Origin: Melitaea cinxia
Lineage: Eukaryota; Arthropoda; Insecta; Lepidoptera; Nymphalidae
Direction: 5' to 3'
Length of the DNA: 64,000 nucleotides
Assembly: GCF_905220565.1 (NCBI RefSeq)
Contig: NC_059395.1
Coordinates: 13,619,289 to 13,683,288 of the forward strand
Each line of letters starts with the position of its first letter. Position 1 is the first letter of the stretch. The notes beneath the pieces are model-generated. The model saw only the letters and a list, made by a program, of their open reading frames with translations, made no database searches and was not told the DNA's origin. The translations under genes were made by a program, and so were the position numbers. This document shows, piece after piece, positions 11,301-24,154 of this stretch.

Positions 11301-11559
11301 ATATAGAGAAGGAGTGCAGAATAGTCATATTTTTTTAATTATGTATAAAAATATATTAAATCAATAAAAAAACGTCACACACACCACCATGTATTTAACA
11401 CACACGCATATTATATCTACTCTTTTGTTAATGTCAAAGTCGGTAGTCAAATTGAAAAATTTAAAAGAAGGTTCTTTATTTTCATAATTGTTTTGGTTTT
11501 CTTTAATTAATTTTTTTAATTATGGTCGAATTTCGACCTCTGGGCAACCACTAGTTTAC

Positions 11560-11960
11560 ATAAATAATCTTTATCATCTGTCTCTTGATAAAGGTAAGAT
11601 TTTTGTTTATGCTGATTAATGGTTATACCTACTCTTATCTGGTTCTGCTTGGAATAGTGTTTTGAGAAACGCTGAAAATGCCATAAAAATGATATCTTAA
11701 TTGTTGTCCACTAATACCTTAAGCCTAAATTTTAGCTAAACAAAGTTTCTTACTTTTACTCCATCTACTCTAATGTGGTCTTAAAATCCATACTTCTACC
11801 TATATCAATGAGAAGGTTTCTGCGCATACCCAGCTTTAGAATATACAAAGTATACTAACTATCTGGGTACATTAATTGATAGTATCTACTCTAATTTGGA
11901 ATTTTCAAATCGCCAAAATTGCTTTCATCATAAGGAAACTAATATATGAGACCGAGTCAG
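11560..11960 (+). pseudogene. Reverse transcriptase fragment of a decayed LINE
   Basis: Broken plus-strand translation has 'YINNLYHLSLDKGKIFVYAD' (the YADD box, second D lost to a stop), then RNAENAIKMIS and LSTNTLSLNF, the usual sequence after the catalytic box. Several stops and frame changes make it non-functional. Confidence 0.65.
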
Positions 11961-12449
11961 AAAGATTAAGTCATAAAAATAAATTTATTTTCAATTTTAT
12001 AAGGAAGTTTTAAATTTTCTCAAACAGTCTTTACTCAGGTAGACATTAATAGATAACTGATAATCAAGTAAATCGTGTCTTTCTCATTTATTTACGACAA
12101 AATTCACTATATTTGTAAATTTAATTCGTTTAATATCTTATATAAACAAAAATCAATAAATCCTAATAAAACTAATAGATTGCGATATTTGATTCGAGTA
12201 AAGGGTCGATTGCGTTTACATATGGTCCATCTCTAGCCTACACCACCGCCCTCCGCATGCGTCTGCTGCCACCATTTGGTTCCTAAAAAAAGAGTTATTG
12301 CGCAACCTTTTACGCGAAGTTCGGATTCGCCAAGATACGTCAGCCGTAGTATTTTTTAAAAAAGCTTAGCAAGGCACGCAGGGTACAACTAGTTAACCAG
12401 GGTACAAATAATACCTGCTAATGATATAATATGTATAATCTATATATAC

Positions 12450-14981
12450 ATGGCTTGCGTTTATATACCACATGGTCCAGGCTATCGTGCCGCTTTAACC
12501 GACTTTTCTGAAAAGACTAGTCATATAATAAACGACCATCCAGATGATTTATTCTTGATAACAAGTGACTTTAATATTTCTGATGCCATTTGGATTAATT
12601 GTGATGAAAACTGCTAAATAAAAATAATAATTACGCAGTTGAATTATTGATGACTTCTTAAATTTTACTGGGCTCAGTCAATCGAATGGTGTACTTAATG
12701 GAAAAAAACGTATTTTAGATTTAGTCATGAGTAATTTTAATTGTAAAACTTCAGCCGCCATCGAATATTTACTACCTGAAGATGCACACCATAAAGCTAT
12801 AGAAATAGATTTCGCGATTATTTAACATCCCCTTTGAAATCAATACCTTCTTACAGTTTTAATTTTTCTGCTGGTGATTTTGACTCTATTAATACACAAC
12901 TAAAAAATATTGATTGGCATACACTGTTCGATTCGTCTGACGTAGAAACTTGTGTAAATTTTTTTATGACATTTTAGATGATTTAATTACTAAATTTGTT
13001 CCTCGTAAATTAATAAACAAATCGTGTTCCTCTCCAATGTGGCACAACAAACCTCTTAGAAAACTTTTAAACGAAAAAATAAATATCACAAAAAATGGAA
13101 AATTTATAAAAATTTATAAAAAGTTAATAATCAAGTGATTATGAAAGTTTTAAAATTTTAAGGAAACGTGCCAAATCTATGCAAATTAAATGTTTTACAG
13201 ATTATGTTAGTTATGCAGAAAATAAAACAAAATCACATCCTAACTTCTTTTGGTCATATATAAAAACAATAAAAGCCTCTAAGGGTCTGCCACGGACTAT
13301 GACTTACAAGGGTGTAACGACATCAGATGAACAGTGGATATGCGATTTTTTCAATTAACATTTCTATTCCGTTTTTGAGAAACGATTGAGTAATTCGATT
13401 GTATGCTTAGACACAACTAAAAACACAGACATTGAAATAAGCTCACTTGATATTACCCAAGATCTAGTATATAAAGAGTTGAAAAATGTGGATGTTAATA
13501 AAGGTGCTGGTCCTGACCGTGTGCATCCTTTACTTATTAGTAAATACTCCAGCGTATTAACTCTCCCAATTACTCTTATTTTTAAGAGATCTTTGAGCGA
13601 GGGTTGCTTTCCATCTTTATGGAAAAATGCTTGGATAACACCAATACCAAAAGGCAGTATAACACAAGATATTGTCAATTACCGTCCTATATCTAAGTTG
13701 TGTCAATCTGGTAAAATACTTGAAAAGATCATAGCTGCCAAGATGTTCAATGCAGTACGATGAGTGCTTTCAATAAATCAGCATGGTTTATGCAGGGTTC
13801 GTGGCGTTGAAAGTAATTTATTATCATTTACTGAAATGGTAACTGAAGCCATGGATCAAAATCTTCAGGTCGATGTCATTTACACTGATTTTGCTAAAGC
13901 GTTTGATAAAATCTGTCACAATACTTTGATTTCAAAGCTTTTCTATCTCGGAATCCACGGAGATTTGTTCCGTTGAATACCTTCTTATATAAGAAATCGT
14001 AGTCAGGCTGTTGTAATATCGGGTCATTGTTCTCGGTATTACCGAGTTCTCTGGAGTTCCACAGGGTTCGCATTTAGGTCCACTGTTATTTACCTTATAT
14101 ATTAATGATCTTACTGACTCAATCAGTAACTCTAGGGTATTAATGTATGCCGATGACACTAAAATATTTAGGATCATTCAAGATACCAATGATTCGGATC
14201 TTTTACAGGAAGATCTCAATAGTTTCGTTGATTATTACCATAATAATAATCTCTTCCTTAACATAAACAAGTGCTTTGCAATAACATACAATCGTAAAAA
14301 AATCCCGTCCATAAAAATTATAAGTTATGTGAAAATGTTTTGTTTATGTGAAAAAGTTAATGAAATCTGGGATCTTGGCGTTATTTTAGATTCTAAATTA
14401 AGTTACAGATCTCATATTAAAAATATTTTAAATAAGGCATATAAATTTTTGGGTTTTATTTTACGTGTAGGTAAACCATTTAAAAGTGCTTTCACCTATA
14501 AGATTCTATATAATAGCTATGTCCGTAGTCGTTTAGAATTTGCCAGCTGCGTCTCGAATCCTTATCAAAATGTACATGTAGAGAAAATAGAAAGATCTTA
14601 AGTCGTTAGAGTATAGAGTTGGCAATAGTTATATAGATTATAGCAATTCATTAAAAGTACTCAAGCTGTCAGGCCTTGCTGAAAGGCGAGACTATAACGA
14701 TGCAATTTATCTATTTATGATTCTGAATAATATGGTTGATGCCCCTTTCCCGCTTTCTAATATCCACTTCCGCATTCCTTGCAGGCAAGAAAGAAGGGTC
14801 CGAAAAAGGATTTGTTTACAATACCTAAAAGTAGGGCACGGTACACCGCCAATAGTTTCATACGACGTACATGTAAATTGTATAATGATAGATTAAGTGA
14901 TATAGATATATTTGGTATGCGTAGAAAAATGTTTAAAAGAGATATAATTAGAGCATTGAATGAATTAAATATTTTCTTCTT
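12450..14981 (+). pseudogene. Decayed non-LTR retrotransposon (endonuclease-RT)
   Basis: Consecutive plus-strand fragments follow LINE ORF2 order. They are an endonuclease piece with SDFNISD (near 12560, the GDFN box), RT palm pieces at 13386-13763 (VNYRPIS, GAGPDRVHP) and 13764-13976 (YTDFAKAFDK), YADDTKIF at 14143-14170, and C-terminal pieces to 14985. Frameshifts and stops separate them. The CR1/jockey group is likely, clade not resolved. A MITE is inserted immediately at its 3' end. Confidence 0.85.
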
Positions 14982-14985
14982 TTAA

Positions 14986-16164
14986 CCCTTTAACCGCCAT
15001 GTCATAATTCGCGTGAAGTGCCTGTAGCGCCTAGCAACCTTTAGGTGCAATTTTGTATAGTGTTGTAAAGTATAGTTATCGATGAACAAAGTAATGAAAT
15101 AAATAAAAATCACCCAAATTTTAATCAAAGGTTTAATTTCTTTATTAAGTATAGTACCGCACATAAATTAATCTTCAAACATACGTTAATCAGTATTTAA
15201 ACATACTTAATCAGTCTTGATTGTTATTTCTTTATAAAAAAATTAATACTCTGGAGATGGACACGGGCTGAAAATCTGATTTTGTGTTAATTTGTGTTAA
15301 GTCTTTTGCACGAGCATTACGTATTAAAATGATGTTCGTTTCTCACTGCACAGTAAATTTAAATAAAACAATTTAATAAAATATATAATTACCTCTTCAT
15401 CAATATCAAATTCTTCATCTGACACAAATTCGTCATCGTCATCACCTTCGTATTAATTATTCAGCAGTCGTCATGGTAAATTTCAATTTTAAAAAGACGA
15501 ACGTAAAACTTACTAACTCACTACTATATCACAAAAACACGCGCGACACTAATAGGAAATTCCATACGGTTGTGACGTCATGAACGGTCGTGTTTATCCG
15601 ACACAGGCGCTGCCTATGTACTGGCTATACGGGAGACAAGGACTCAGTCTAGGGATGGGAATTAGCATTTATAGTTGTCCTTACAAAAATAACTAAATTG
15701 CTAATTTCTTACAAAATATTCATTTACACAGAGCAAAAACAACACGTTATTAAATAACAATTACATACTTAATGTACTTTTTTTTATTCAATAACTTGGT
15801 ATTTAATATAATATTTTTGTTTATGAATATTCCATATCTTATAAATTCTAACAAACATTATGTCTCATCACTACTGTCGGATAATTACGACATAGGCGTT
15901 GGAAGTCAATACACTTTCTCCGAGATAATATTAGTAAATTTACCTTAATTGAAATAGTATTTTATTTTGTTTCTTGATATAGTAAAGCTGAATTGTAACA
16001 CTAATTAAAAGGTTGAATAGATAAACTTTCGAAAAAAAATGTATTTTAGGCTAAAACATCATAATACGTTTAGAAATTGAATATATAATACATAGGATTT
16101 TGTGTCGGATAAATCCGACGCAGGCGGAATAAGCCCGAAATTTTTTACTCAGGCGGTAAAAGGG
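14986..16164. mobile_element. piggyBac-derived non-autonomous element
   Basis: TTAA (14982-14985 and 16165-16168) flanks 13-bp terminal inverted repeats, CCCTTTAACCGCC and (reverse complement of the right end) CCCTTTTACCGCC, 12/13 identical. TTAA duplication plus CCC ends is the piggyBac signature. On the minus strand 15450-15391 encodes an acidic run (EGDDDDEFVSDEEF...) before a GT, resembling the acidic N-terminus of piggyBac transposases; no catalytic part remains. Subterminal copies of a 'TCCGAC-CAGGCG' motif occur near 15597, 15887 (degenerate) and 16117. Confidence 0.85.
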
Positions 16165-16324
16165 TTAAAAATGTAACAATCTAGCTGTACAAGTTTCATA
16201 TATATATATTTTTTTATTTTGTATGGTAATTCAGGGAAATGTAGGTTTAAAATTATTATCATATATTATGTTTTTTTTACATTGTATAGAACTGTTTGTT
16301 CCTAGATAATAGAATATATATATA

Positions 16325-17040
16325 TATAATAATACACTTTATTGTACACCAAAAACAGAAATAATACATATCAAAGAAAGAAAGAAAATATTGACAATAT
16401 ATTCATTAGGTACAAAGGGCGGCCTTATCGCTAAAAAGCGATCTCTTCCAGGCAACCTTAGGGCAAAGGAAATGGTCTAGCGTCAGCATAGGTGTACAAG
16501 TTACAACAAATTTATTGTAAATATTCAAATAATTAAACATATACATACATACATACATACTACATACTATAATAGATACATACATACATACATACATATA
16601 TACATATATACCCACGTACATGCATACATACATATAAATACATATATGTATACATTATAATTATGAATTTCTTGTTTATTGTTGAGTTTGAAGAAAATGC
16701 TTCCAAACAGTCTTTTTAAAAAGTGCAGGTGTTTGTACACGTCTGATATTCAAGGGCAAGGTATTCCATAAGTGAGAGGCTTGAACTGTAAAAGATTTGT
16801 CATAAAAGGAAGAGGAGTGAGAAGGAATTTCAAGAAGAAAATTGCTGTCAGAACGAAGACAGCGTTCGTGAGAATCACCAAGGAATTTGAAACGTTCTTT
16901 CAGATAGGAAGGGGTAAAGGGATTAAATAAAATGGAGTAAAGTAGGGTAAGGATATGAGTATTCCTGCGAAGGCGAATTGGGAGCCACTTGAGTTTTTTG
17001 CGAAATTCCGAAATATGGTCATATTTGCGTAGTCCAATAA
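16325..17040 (-). mobile_element. 5'-truncated LINE copy (3' end only)
   Basis: Related to the 3' end of the LINE at 26037-31010: the C-terminal RT-ORF region (17040 down to about 16675) and the 3' UTR with the conserved GGCGGCCTTATCGCT...AGCGATCTCTTCC stem-loop. The UTR has a CATA-type microsatellite (16539-16640). It ends at 'actttattgtacacc' near 16331. Confidence 0.82.
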
Positions 17041-17048
17041 TAATAATA

Positions 17049-17285
17049 ATATATATATATATATATATTGTGTGTGTGCGTGTGTGTGTGTAATCTATGG
17101 TATCTGTGTTATGCTAGGCATGATAATAGATAGTCATTATAGCACATCCACATATCTTCTACAGTGCACAATCTGGACTTAAGTATACTGTATAGTAAAA
17201 TCGGTGATGTAAAAGTTACCGACTTATCGGTAGAACTCCCGATTTTGGTATCTAAATACCGATAAAACTATTTTCGAGTATAATC

Positions 17286-17342
<57 letters not shown>

Positions 17343-17360
17343 TATCTTCGTATATATATG

Positions 17361-17411
<51 letters not shown>
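17049..17411. repeat. TA/TG microsatellites
   Basis: (TA)n at 17049-17070, (TG)n at 17070-17090, and long (TA)n tracts at about 17290-17340 and 17362-17411. Confidence 0.95.
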
Positions 17412-17413
<2 letters not shown>

Positions 17414-17414
17414 C

Positions 17415-17612
17415 TATACTTATTTAATCCGAATTATTCGCACTGGTATTTCTAGTATTTTTTTATGTACCTACCAATAACCATTATAAGAAGCCGCAAG
17501 TGAAAGCCTAATTAAAAAATAAAACAATAGTACTTTTGTGCGCGAATATACCCACGCGCAAACGTACCCCCTCCAGTTTCTTTCAGCATTCTTTTTACAT
17601 GACGCGAACTAT
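17415..17612. mobile_element. MITE right half (TTCGCGTCATG family)
   Basis: Same sequence as 34310-34507, ending 'ttctttttacatgacgcgaa'. The left half is replaced by the TA tract. Confidence 0.7.
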
Positions 17613-19414
17613 AACATTGTATGTACCTAAATTTAACTGTACATAACTCTTTCCTAACGGGTATGAAAAAAAAAATAAATTAATGATTTTTTATTAAATT
17701 ATTTAAAATATGTACGAAAGGAAACACATATAGTTTTTTTTAGATTTTTATTAGCATTCTAGATATTATTTCTATGACCTAGACTAATTAGTACCATCAG
17801 GAACTTTGTGTATCACAGTGTACGTAAAATAAAGAAAATCTGTGGCAGTGTGGCTTGAGTTATTGGGCGTGTAATTTATCGAATAAAAATACTCAAAACT
17901 TGGCCTAAAAGTCTAGGTACCAGGCCATAAACTCCAAAAAAAAAACTTATTGGGCGTGTTCCACTAAATGCTGCGCATGGATTGGAGTAAAACATTAATT
18001 CAATATGGATTCGCGTAGTGGAACGCACTGATTATTTTTCGATAAAAAATATTGAAATATTAATAATTTATTATTGAGTTATTATAGCTCATTCATTCTT
18101 TCGGGTGCCATCTGCGTGTGTCATGCGCAGTCGATATGTATAAATAAAAATATTCAATACTGCCATTTTTAAGCCAAAAGTGGATTTCATTTTTGGGTGC
18201 TGGCGTTGTAACACCCAATTTTGATTTTGATTTTTCCCAAAAACGAGGACACGCGCAAACAAATGTTATTAATCCTTTTTTTTCATAAATTTTAACGCGC
18301 AAACGATTAAGTAAAACTAAATTATCAAGCATTATAAATTCATAATTCTGGGTGCCAACTTCATGAACCTGATTTTTAGTTAGTAGAAACACCGATTTCT
18401 TAAATGTCGGTTTTGAAACACTGAGCACAGTGTTGCCATCTTAGCGGATTTTCCCCTAAATTTTGGGATAATTTGCAAATAGCGTAAAACTTTTAGGGGA
18501 TAAATTTTTTGTAGGGTATTTTTTTGTGAATTTTTAATAGCAATTCAACGGGGAAAAGCTGCCAGCGTTCTTAGCACAATTCCACGCGGACATGATTTGT
18601 ATCAAAACTATCTGTAAACATTTAGTTCTTAGTTGTGAATGATAAATATGTATAATGTTTAAAATTTTAATTATATTTTAATATAAAAAAACCATTAAAA
18701 AATTACAATTCCTCAACTAACTATTATTTAAAAAAAAACATGTTCAATGAATATACTAAAGCAAAGTTTACAAAATAATTTATTTTCTATTTTCTGCCCC
18801 TTTTAAAAATAAAAACTTATAAAAAAAAATCTGACTGAATTATGTTTAAATAATTTCAATTTTAGGTTTAGGGGGTTTGTTTTTAATTTAGGGACTTTTG
18901 TTAAAAGATTTAGGGAAAAGTTTATCCAAGAGTTGGGAGCACTGACACTGACTGAATCTGAATAAACCAAAACCAATCGTCATAGATTATACCGTATATA
19001 TAATCTATGGATTATATCATTATAATAAACACATAAACTCCAATCGTGCTCCAATCGTTAGGAATGAACGCGGTTTGGTTTTGTTTTGTGTAATATTATG
19101 TAAAATGTAAATGGTACATCCATAATATGTTTAAGCAAACCATTTTAAATTATATATTTATGTAATTTTATAATCTTTAAACTCTTGTCATTAAAATAAA
19201 TCCTACTTTTTAAAGTAGTTACTTTAGTAAAACTCGTGTAATAAAATAGAACCGTCTACAGTGAAATATTTGAACAATAGAATACAACATTCTTACTTAT
19301 ATTATTGTTTATTCGATGATTCAAGAAAAGTAACGCTCAAATAATTAGAAACCATCTTTATTTGAAGAAAGAAGTTTAGGAGCAAGCGCCGCATCCAACA
19401 TCAACTAAATAAAT
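17613..19414. other. Upstream region of copy B, no gene seen
   Basis: AT-rich. A 111-codon ORF on the minus strand (18428-18093) has no recognisable domain, and I see no splice partner. The last 180 bp before 19415 are the presumed promoter and 5' UTR of copy B; I see no clear TATA box. Confidence 0.4.
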
Positions 19415-22400
19415 ATGTGGGACAAAGTTGTTTACATTTTTATAATAACAATAGCGACGTATATATTGAAACAACTGTTTTCCGAAACGCCCAATTATGT
19501 AAAATTTCAGTCAAAATTCCTTGTTTTTTACATTTGGGCGTCTGTGATAAGTTTGTTTATGCTGCCGTTTTTCGTATTCAACCCAAGAAATGTTTTGAAT
19601 TCTTTGTAAGTCCATCGTAATTTTGTTAGTATTTTTAATTTCGATTCGAAAACTGTTACTTAATTTTGATGTTAATTCAAAAAAAAACTATTAATTTATT
19701 CATAGCAATTTTATTTAAATAACAAGAATATTATAAATTTCAATTCCTCAGATATGGTGTTCAATTAATTAAACATATAACCAAACTTATGGAAATAAAA
19801 TGGGTGTTGAGAAATGGTAAAGTTCTTATTGAGGATAGAGGAGCTGTCATTGTATCGAACCATCAGTCTTCTATTGATATATTGGGTATGATATTTGTTT
19901 GATTTTAACGAAGTTTGTAATATTTTTTCATTATTTAAATTAATCTTTATGAAGTATTTTTACAGAAACAAAATATCCAGATCTCTATTATTGTTCTTAA
20001 TTTGTTTTATTTAATTCATAGAAATATGATTTACTAAAATAGTAACAATTTTTAATTTAAGATATTAATTGTATTTATTCTCTAACAAAAGAAAACCAAT
20101 TACGGTAAAGCTTTAGATTAGGTAAAACCGAATTTTGGGACCGTGGGGGGAAGGGGGGGGGGAGAGGGTGGGGATCGCTACCCCTGGTACCACTGTCACA
20201 CCTCAGAATCCCATGGTTATGGAGATATCCATGGTTAAAGTTTTGAGGTTAGAAGAAGAATTTCGAAAGTTAGAGGAACGCTTGGCTCCGGCGCTGCGGG
20301 AAGTGCAGCCCTCCCTCCACGCCTCCGCGGCACAAAAAAAAACACTCTAAGGGTAGGACAGACCAAGACCACGTGGACAGTGGGGTGCTCCGATTCGGTT
20401 TTGGGTATTTTTCGAATTTCTAAACCTATATTCTAGCACACAATATTACTAATTTTATATTATGTCTGACGCGTTATTTTGTTTAAAAGTGTCGATTTGA
20501 CACACAATGCAAACAGTACGAGCTCAAAGGTATTATAATAGCTTTAAATTCTTCTTCTAACCTCAAAACTTTAACCATGGATATCTCCATAACCATGGGG
20601 TTTTGAGGTGTGACAGTGTTACCTTGTATAGATTCCTATACACCCTCCACCCTCCACATCCAAAAACCCCATAATTCGGTTTTTCTAATTCGGTTTTACC
20701 TAATCTAGATCTTAGCCCCAATTTCAATTTAAATCGAAAAATAAGGTACAATATCTCTTTTATGGGACCACAAGACGAACACTAGCTTTCTAATAAAATG
20801 AGAATCATCACAACCTTTGCACCCAGTAATAACACTTATAAAAAATACAGTGAAATTGAGAACATTCACCTTTTTTGATGTTGGCTAAAAATAAAAATTT
20901 GGACTGAGATACTAAATAATTTATTCATAAAAAAAACTATTATACATACAAGCAATTATTTATTTAATATACAAAAATAGTGGATAACTAGTGGACTGAT
21001 ATGTGGTGTTTGATGAAAATGACAATAGACATAGATATTAATAAATATTACACTTGACTTGAGGCAAAACTTGAACACCTAGAATGATAAGCAAGTGCCC
21101 CTTGATAATTTATCCCAACTTAAAATCCCACTTCCTGTTAATTTCACTTTGCTTTTACACTTCTTTAAAGACCCAAAGGTTGTCTTTACCCTTACAAAAT
21201 ATATTAACGCTAACAACATTAAAATTTAATTTATCTATCTAATATATAAAATTCTTGTGTCACAGTTTTCGTTGCCATACTCCTCCGAAACGGCTTGACC
21301 GATTTTGATGAAATTTTTTGTGCTTATCCGGTATCTATGAGAATCGGCCAACATCTATTTTTCATCCCCCTAAATGTTAGGGGTAGTCCACCCCTAAATT
21401 TTTATTTTTTAGACAAAATTTTTAATTTCTATTTTTTTGTGATACAACATTAAAAAATACATACAACCCTAAATTTTCAACCCTCTACCATCAACCCCTA
21501 TTTTTAATAGCGTTTAGCGGCAAGACAACGATTGCCGGGTCAGCTAGTAACTATATAATGTCTTCGTGAATTAGAAGTTTATGTATATTATTATACTCCT
21601 TAGTTGTTCTAACACCACAAATATGTGCATTTTTTATATATTATTCTACCTTATTTAAGTATTTTCCGGATAACAAAATAATTCAAAATTAAAATTTGAA
21701 GTGCGCTTTTTATTTTTATATTAATTTTTACTTGACAATGTCAGAATGTCGCTAATGGCGATTGTATGCCAAAAATAAAAGAAGAAGAAGAAAAGCAAGT
21801 ATCATTACCAACTGAACATTAGAACCAATCAAAACATTTATATAAATCTTATACACATTAATAAGATATATTTTAATTTGATATTGGTAGTAAGACTAAA
21901 AGAAACAATGTTTTTTTTTCAGGTATGTTTAACATATGGCATGTAGCAGTGAAAATAGCTGCAGTCGCCAGAAAGGAGTTATTTTATATTTGGCCATTTG
22001 GTTTATCGGCATATCTTGCAGGAGTTATATTCATTGACAGAAATAACTCAAAGGATGCTTACAAAACTCTCAAAGCCACAACTGACATCATGATTAAAAA
22101 TAAGGTATGAGACAAATAAATAAATTGTGACTGCACTAAAGAACAAGATAAGATATTTTTATCTAACTTACTTTTCAGAAATATATAAAGAATCATATTA
22201 ATCAAGAATTTATTCATTAACTTATTCACACTATAAATGTATTTAGTATATTTAAAGAAATAGAAAAAGTAAAGACTTTGTTGTTATTGTCTTTGTCTAA
22301 ATTACACTTAAAAAAAACATGTTTGTTTTTCACAGACAAAGCTTTGGCTATTTCCTGAAGGTACAAGGAATAAAGACTTCACAAAGTTGTTACCATTCAA

Positions 22401-24154
22401 AAAAGGAGCCTTCAACATAGCTGTCGCCGCTCAAGTTCCCATCATTCCAGTTGTAATCTCACCATACTATTTTATAAATAGTAAAAAATATATATTTAAC
22501 AAAGGTAAATTGTATTCTTTCTGTGCCAAAATTATAATATACATAATTGACTCTGTAATTTATGTGTGGTTTAATATCAGTGCAGACTTTGTTTAGTTAT
22601 GATTTTTTTTTCTACTAGACATTTTCAAAAAATTACATTTTACACTAATAAATATATAAAAATGTTAACTTAAAACTTTTTTACTGTTATTTTTATGTCA
22701 AGTAATACATAAAACCACTATTACTAAATTATTTATTTAATTTACTACATATGTAGGGAAATATTTAGGTGTCACTACTGATTCAAAAGAGAAGTTTAAT
22801 TTATTTATTTTAAATAATATAACTATTTTAATATGATTAGTGATTTGGTACTCATTGGAATGCTACATTTTATATGGAGTTCCTGTATGCTAGCTGATTA
22901 TGTGCTCCGTTTATATCAAGCTGAAGAAACTTATATATGTTATTGTAAAACTCCTGTTCAGCAAATTAAACAACAACAAACCTCATCTTGAAAGACATTA
23001 GTTTTGTGGAATTCTTTTAATATCTAAATACAAACACAATGCTTAAAATGTTTCTTACAAAGTATATGATAGATATTATGTATGTACTTACTAGTCACAT
23101 TTATACATAGTTGGTAATTAAATTGTTTTGGCAGTCCTACTTTCAGAGGGGTGAAATAGAGGATGAAAGTTACTAGTTTTAAGTATGTTCATTTTAGTAT
23201 CCTGATTAAAACAAATAAATAATGGGTTTAGAAATTTAATTCTTACAGAGGTGAAATAGGGCTTGAAATATTGTGGGAGTTTTAATTTTTAATTATATAA
23301 AAAAAAATATTAGAAAAAACAAGATGCTAATTTACCTGATTACCCAACAAGGTAGTTAAAACTGTTAGGTATTCTAAAATAAAAGGTATGTTGTTGTTGT
23401 TACTTTACTATTTTAAATTATCATTAGTTTCTACATTACGAAAACATTAAAAAAAAAGCAATTTTAATAATTAAAGTAGTAATATTAGAAAAGGTAGTGT
23501 AGTATTAGTAAAGGTTTTTTTTGTTTTGTTTGACATTAATCTGTTTAGGGGACATCCATTAATTACGAAGCTCAGAATGACGGGGGAAGGGGTCCAATGA
23601 AATCTCACCAAAATCATTTAAACCGAGGGGGGATAATCGAAAATCTCACCTCAACTTCAAAAAATATAAAATATTACAGATATTAAAAAAATATTTTGAG
23701 TGTTCATTTTGCCCGTTAAATAAATCTCATGGATATTAAAATAATTGAGTTTTTGCTTTGAATTTTATTTAATTTAAATTAATTAACTATAGTATAATTG
23801 AACGGTTTATTGTTTCCCGTCAATCTCTATTATATTTAGCGTCAATCTCACGTAAGGGGAGGAGGGGTCGAGGCAAATCTCACCTAAGGGGGGAAGGGGT
23901 CTAAACTGATCGAAAAATAGCGAAGTAATTAGCATACCGTAATTAATGGATACCCCCTTACTAAACATCTTTAAATTACAGGTCACGCAATAATTCAATG
24001 TCTGGAACCAGTGCCAACTGTGGGTCTTACAATAGATGATGTACCGAAACTCAAGGATGAAATCCAGAACATTATGGAAAGTGCGTACAAAGAACTATCG
24101 AAGGAAGTCCTAAGTGGTCTACCACCAAACTACCCCCTTGCTACACAGGACTAA
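19415..24154 (+). CDS. Agpat: 1-acyl-sn-glycerol-3-phosphate acyltransferase copy B (complete)
   Basis: Acylates lysophosphatidic acid at sn-2 to phosphatidic acid in the ER membrane. Exons 19415-19605, 19752-19885, 21923-22104, 22336-22504 and 23982-24154 join in frame to 282 codons plus TAA, the usual length for animal AGPAT1/2. An in-frame TAA at 19406-19408 supports the ATG. The N-terminus has two hydrophobic segments (about residues 5-22 and 36-56). Motif I is NHQSSID (H101, D106), motif II GVIFIDR (142-148), motif III FPEGTRN (175-181) and motif IV VPIIPVV (203-209). All introns are GT-AG, with phases 2, 1, 0 and 1. Intron 2 holds an inverted-repeat element and a Helitron, and intron 4 a TIR element. 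This is the most canonical copy. AGPAT1 versus AGPAT2 orthology cannot be settled by eye. Confidence 0.95.
20114..20707. mobile_element. Inverted-repeat element in intron 2 of copy B
   Basis: Ends read TAGATTAGGTAAAACCGAAT and, at the right, its reverse complement. A second inverted pair lies inside ('ccatggttatggagatatcc' near 20211 versus 'ggatatctccataaccatgg' near 20579). No transposase is visible. Probably a MITE or foldback element of unassigned family. Confidence 0.8.
21238..21547 (+). mobile_element. Short non-autonomous Helitron
   Basis: Starts TCTAATATATAAAATTCT after an A and ends GGGTCAGCTAG before a T. A 3' hairpin CGGCAA-GACAACGA-TTGCCG lies just before the end. It is about 310 bp, with a second copy at 62881-63189. 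It sits in intron 2 of copy B. Confidence 0.9.
23547..23957. mobile_element. TIR element in intron 4 of copy B
   Basis: Left end GGGGACATCCATTAATTACG and right end, reverse complemented, GGGGGTATCCATTAATTACG form inverted repeats. The inside has G-rich 'aatctcacc...gggggaagggg' stretches like the element at 62064-62588. No coding capacity. Confidence 0.75.

Noticed and set aside
16406..16633. 75-codon ORF rich in Met-Tyr-Val-Cys
   Set aside because: It is a translated CATA-type microsatellite in a LINE 3' UTR.
18093..18428. 111-codon minus-strand ORF upstream of copy B
   Set aside because: No recognisable domain, no start context or splice partners, and AT-rich repeat-like surroundings. Not enough to call a gene.
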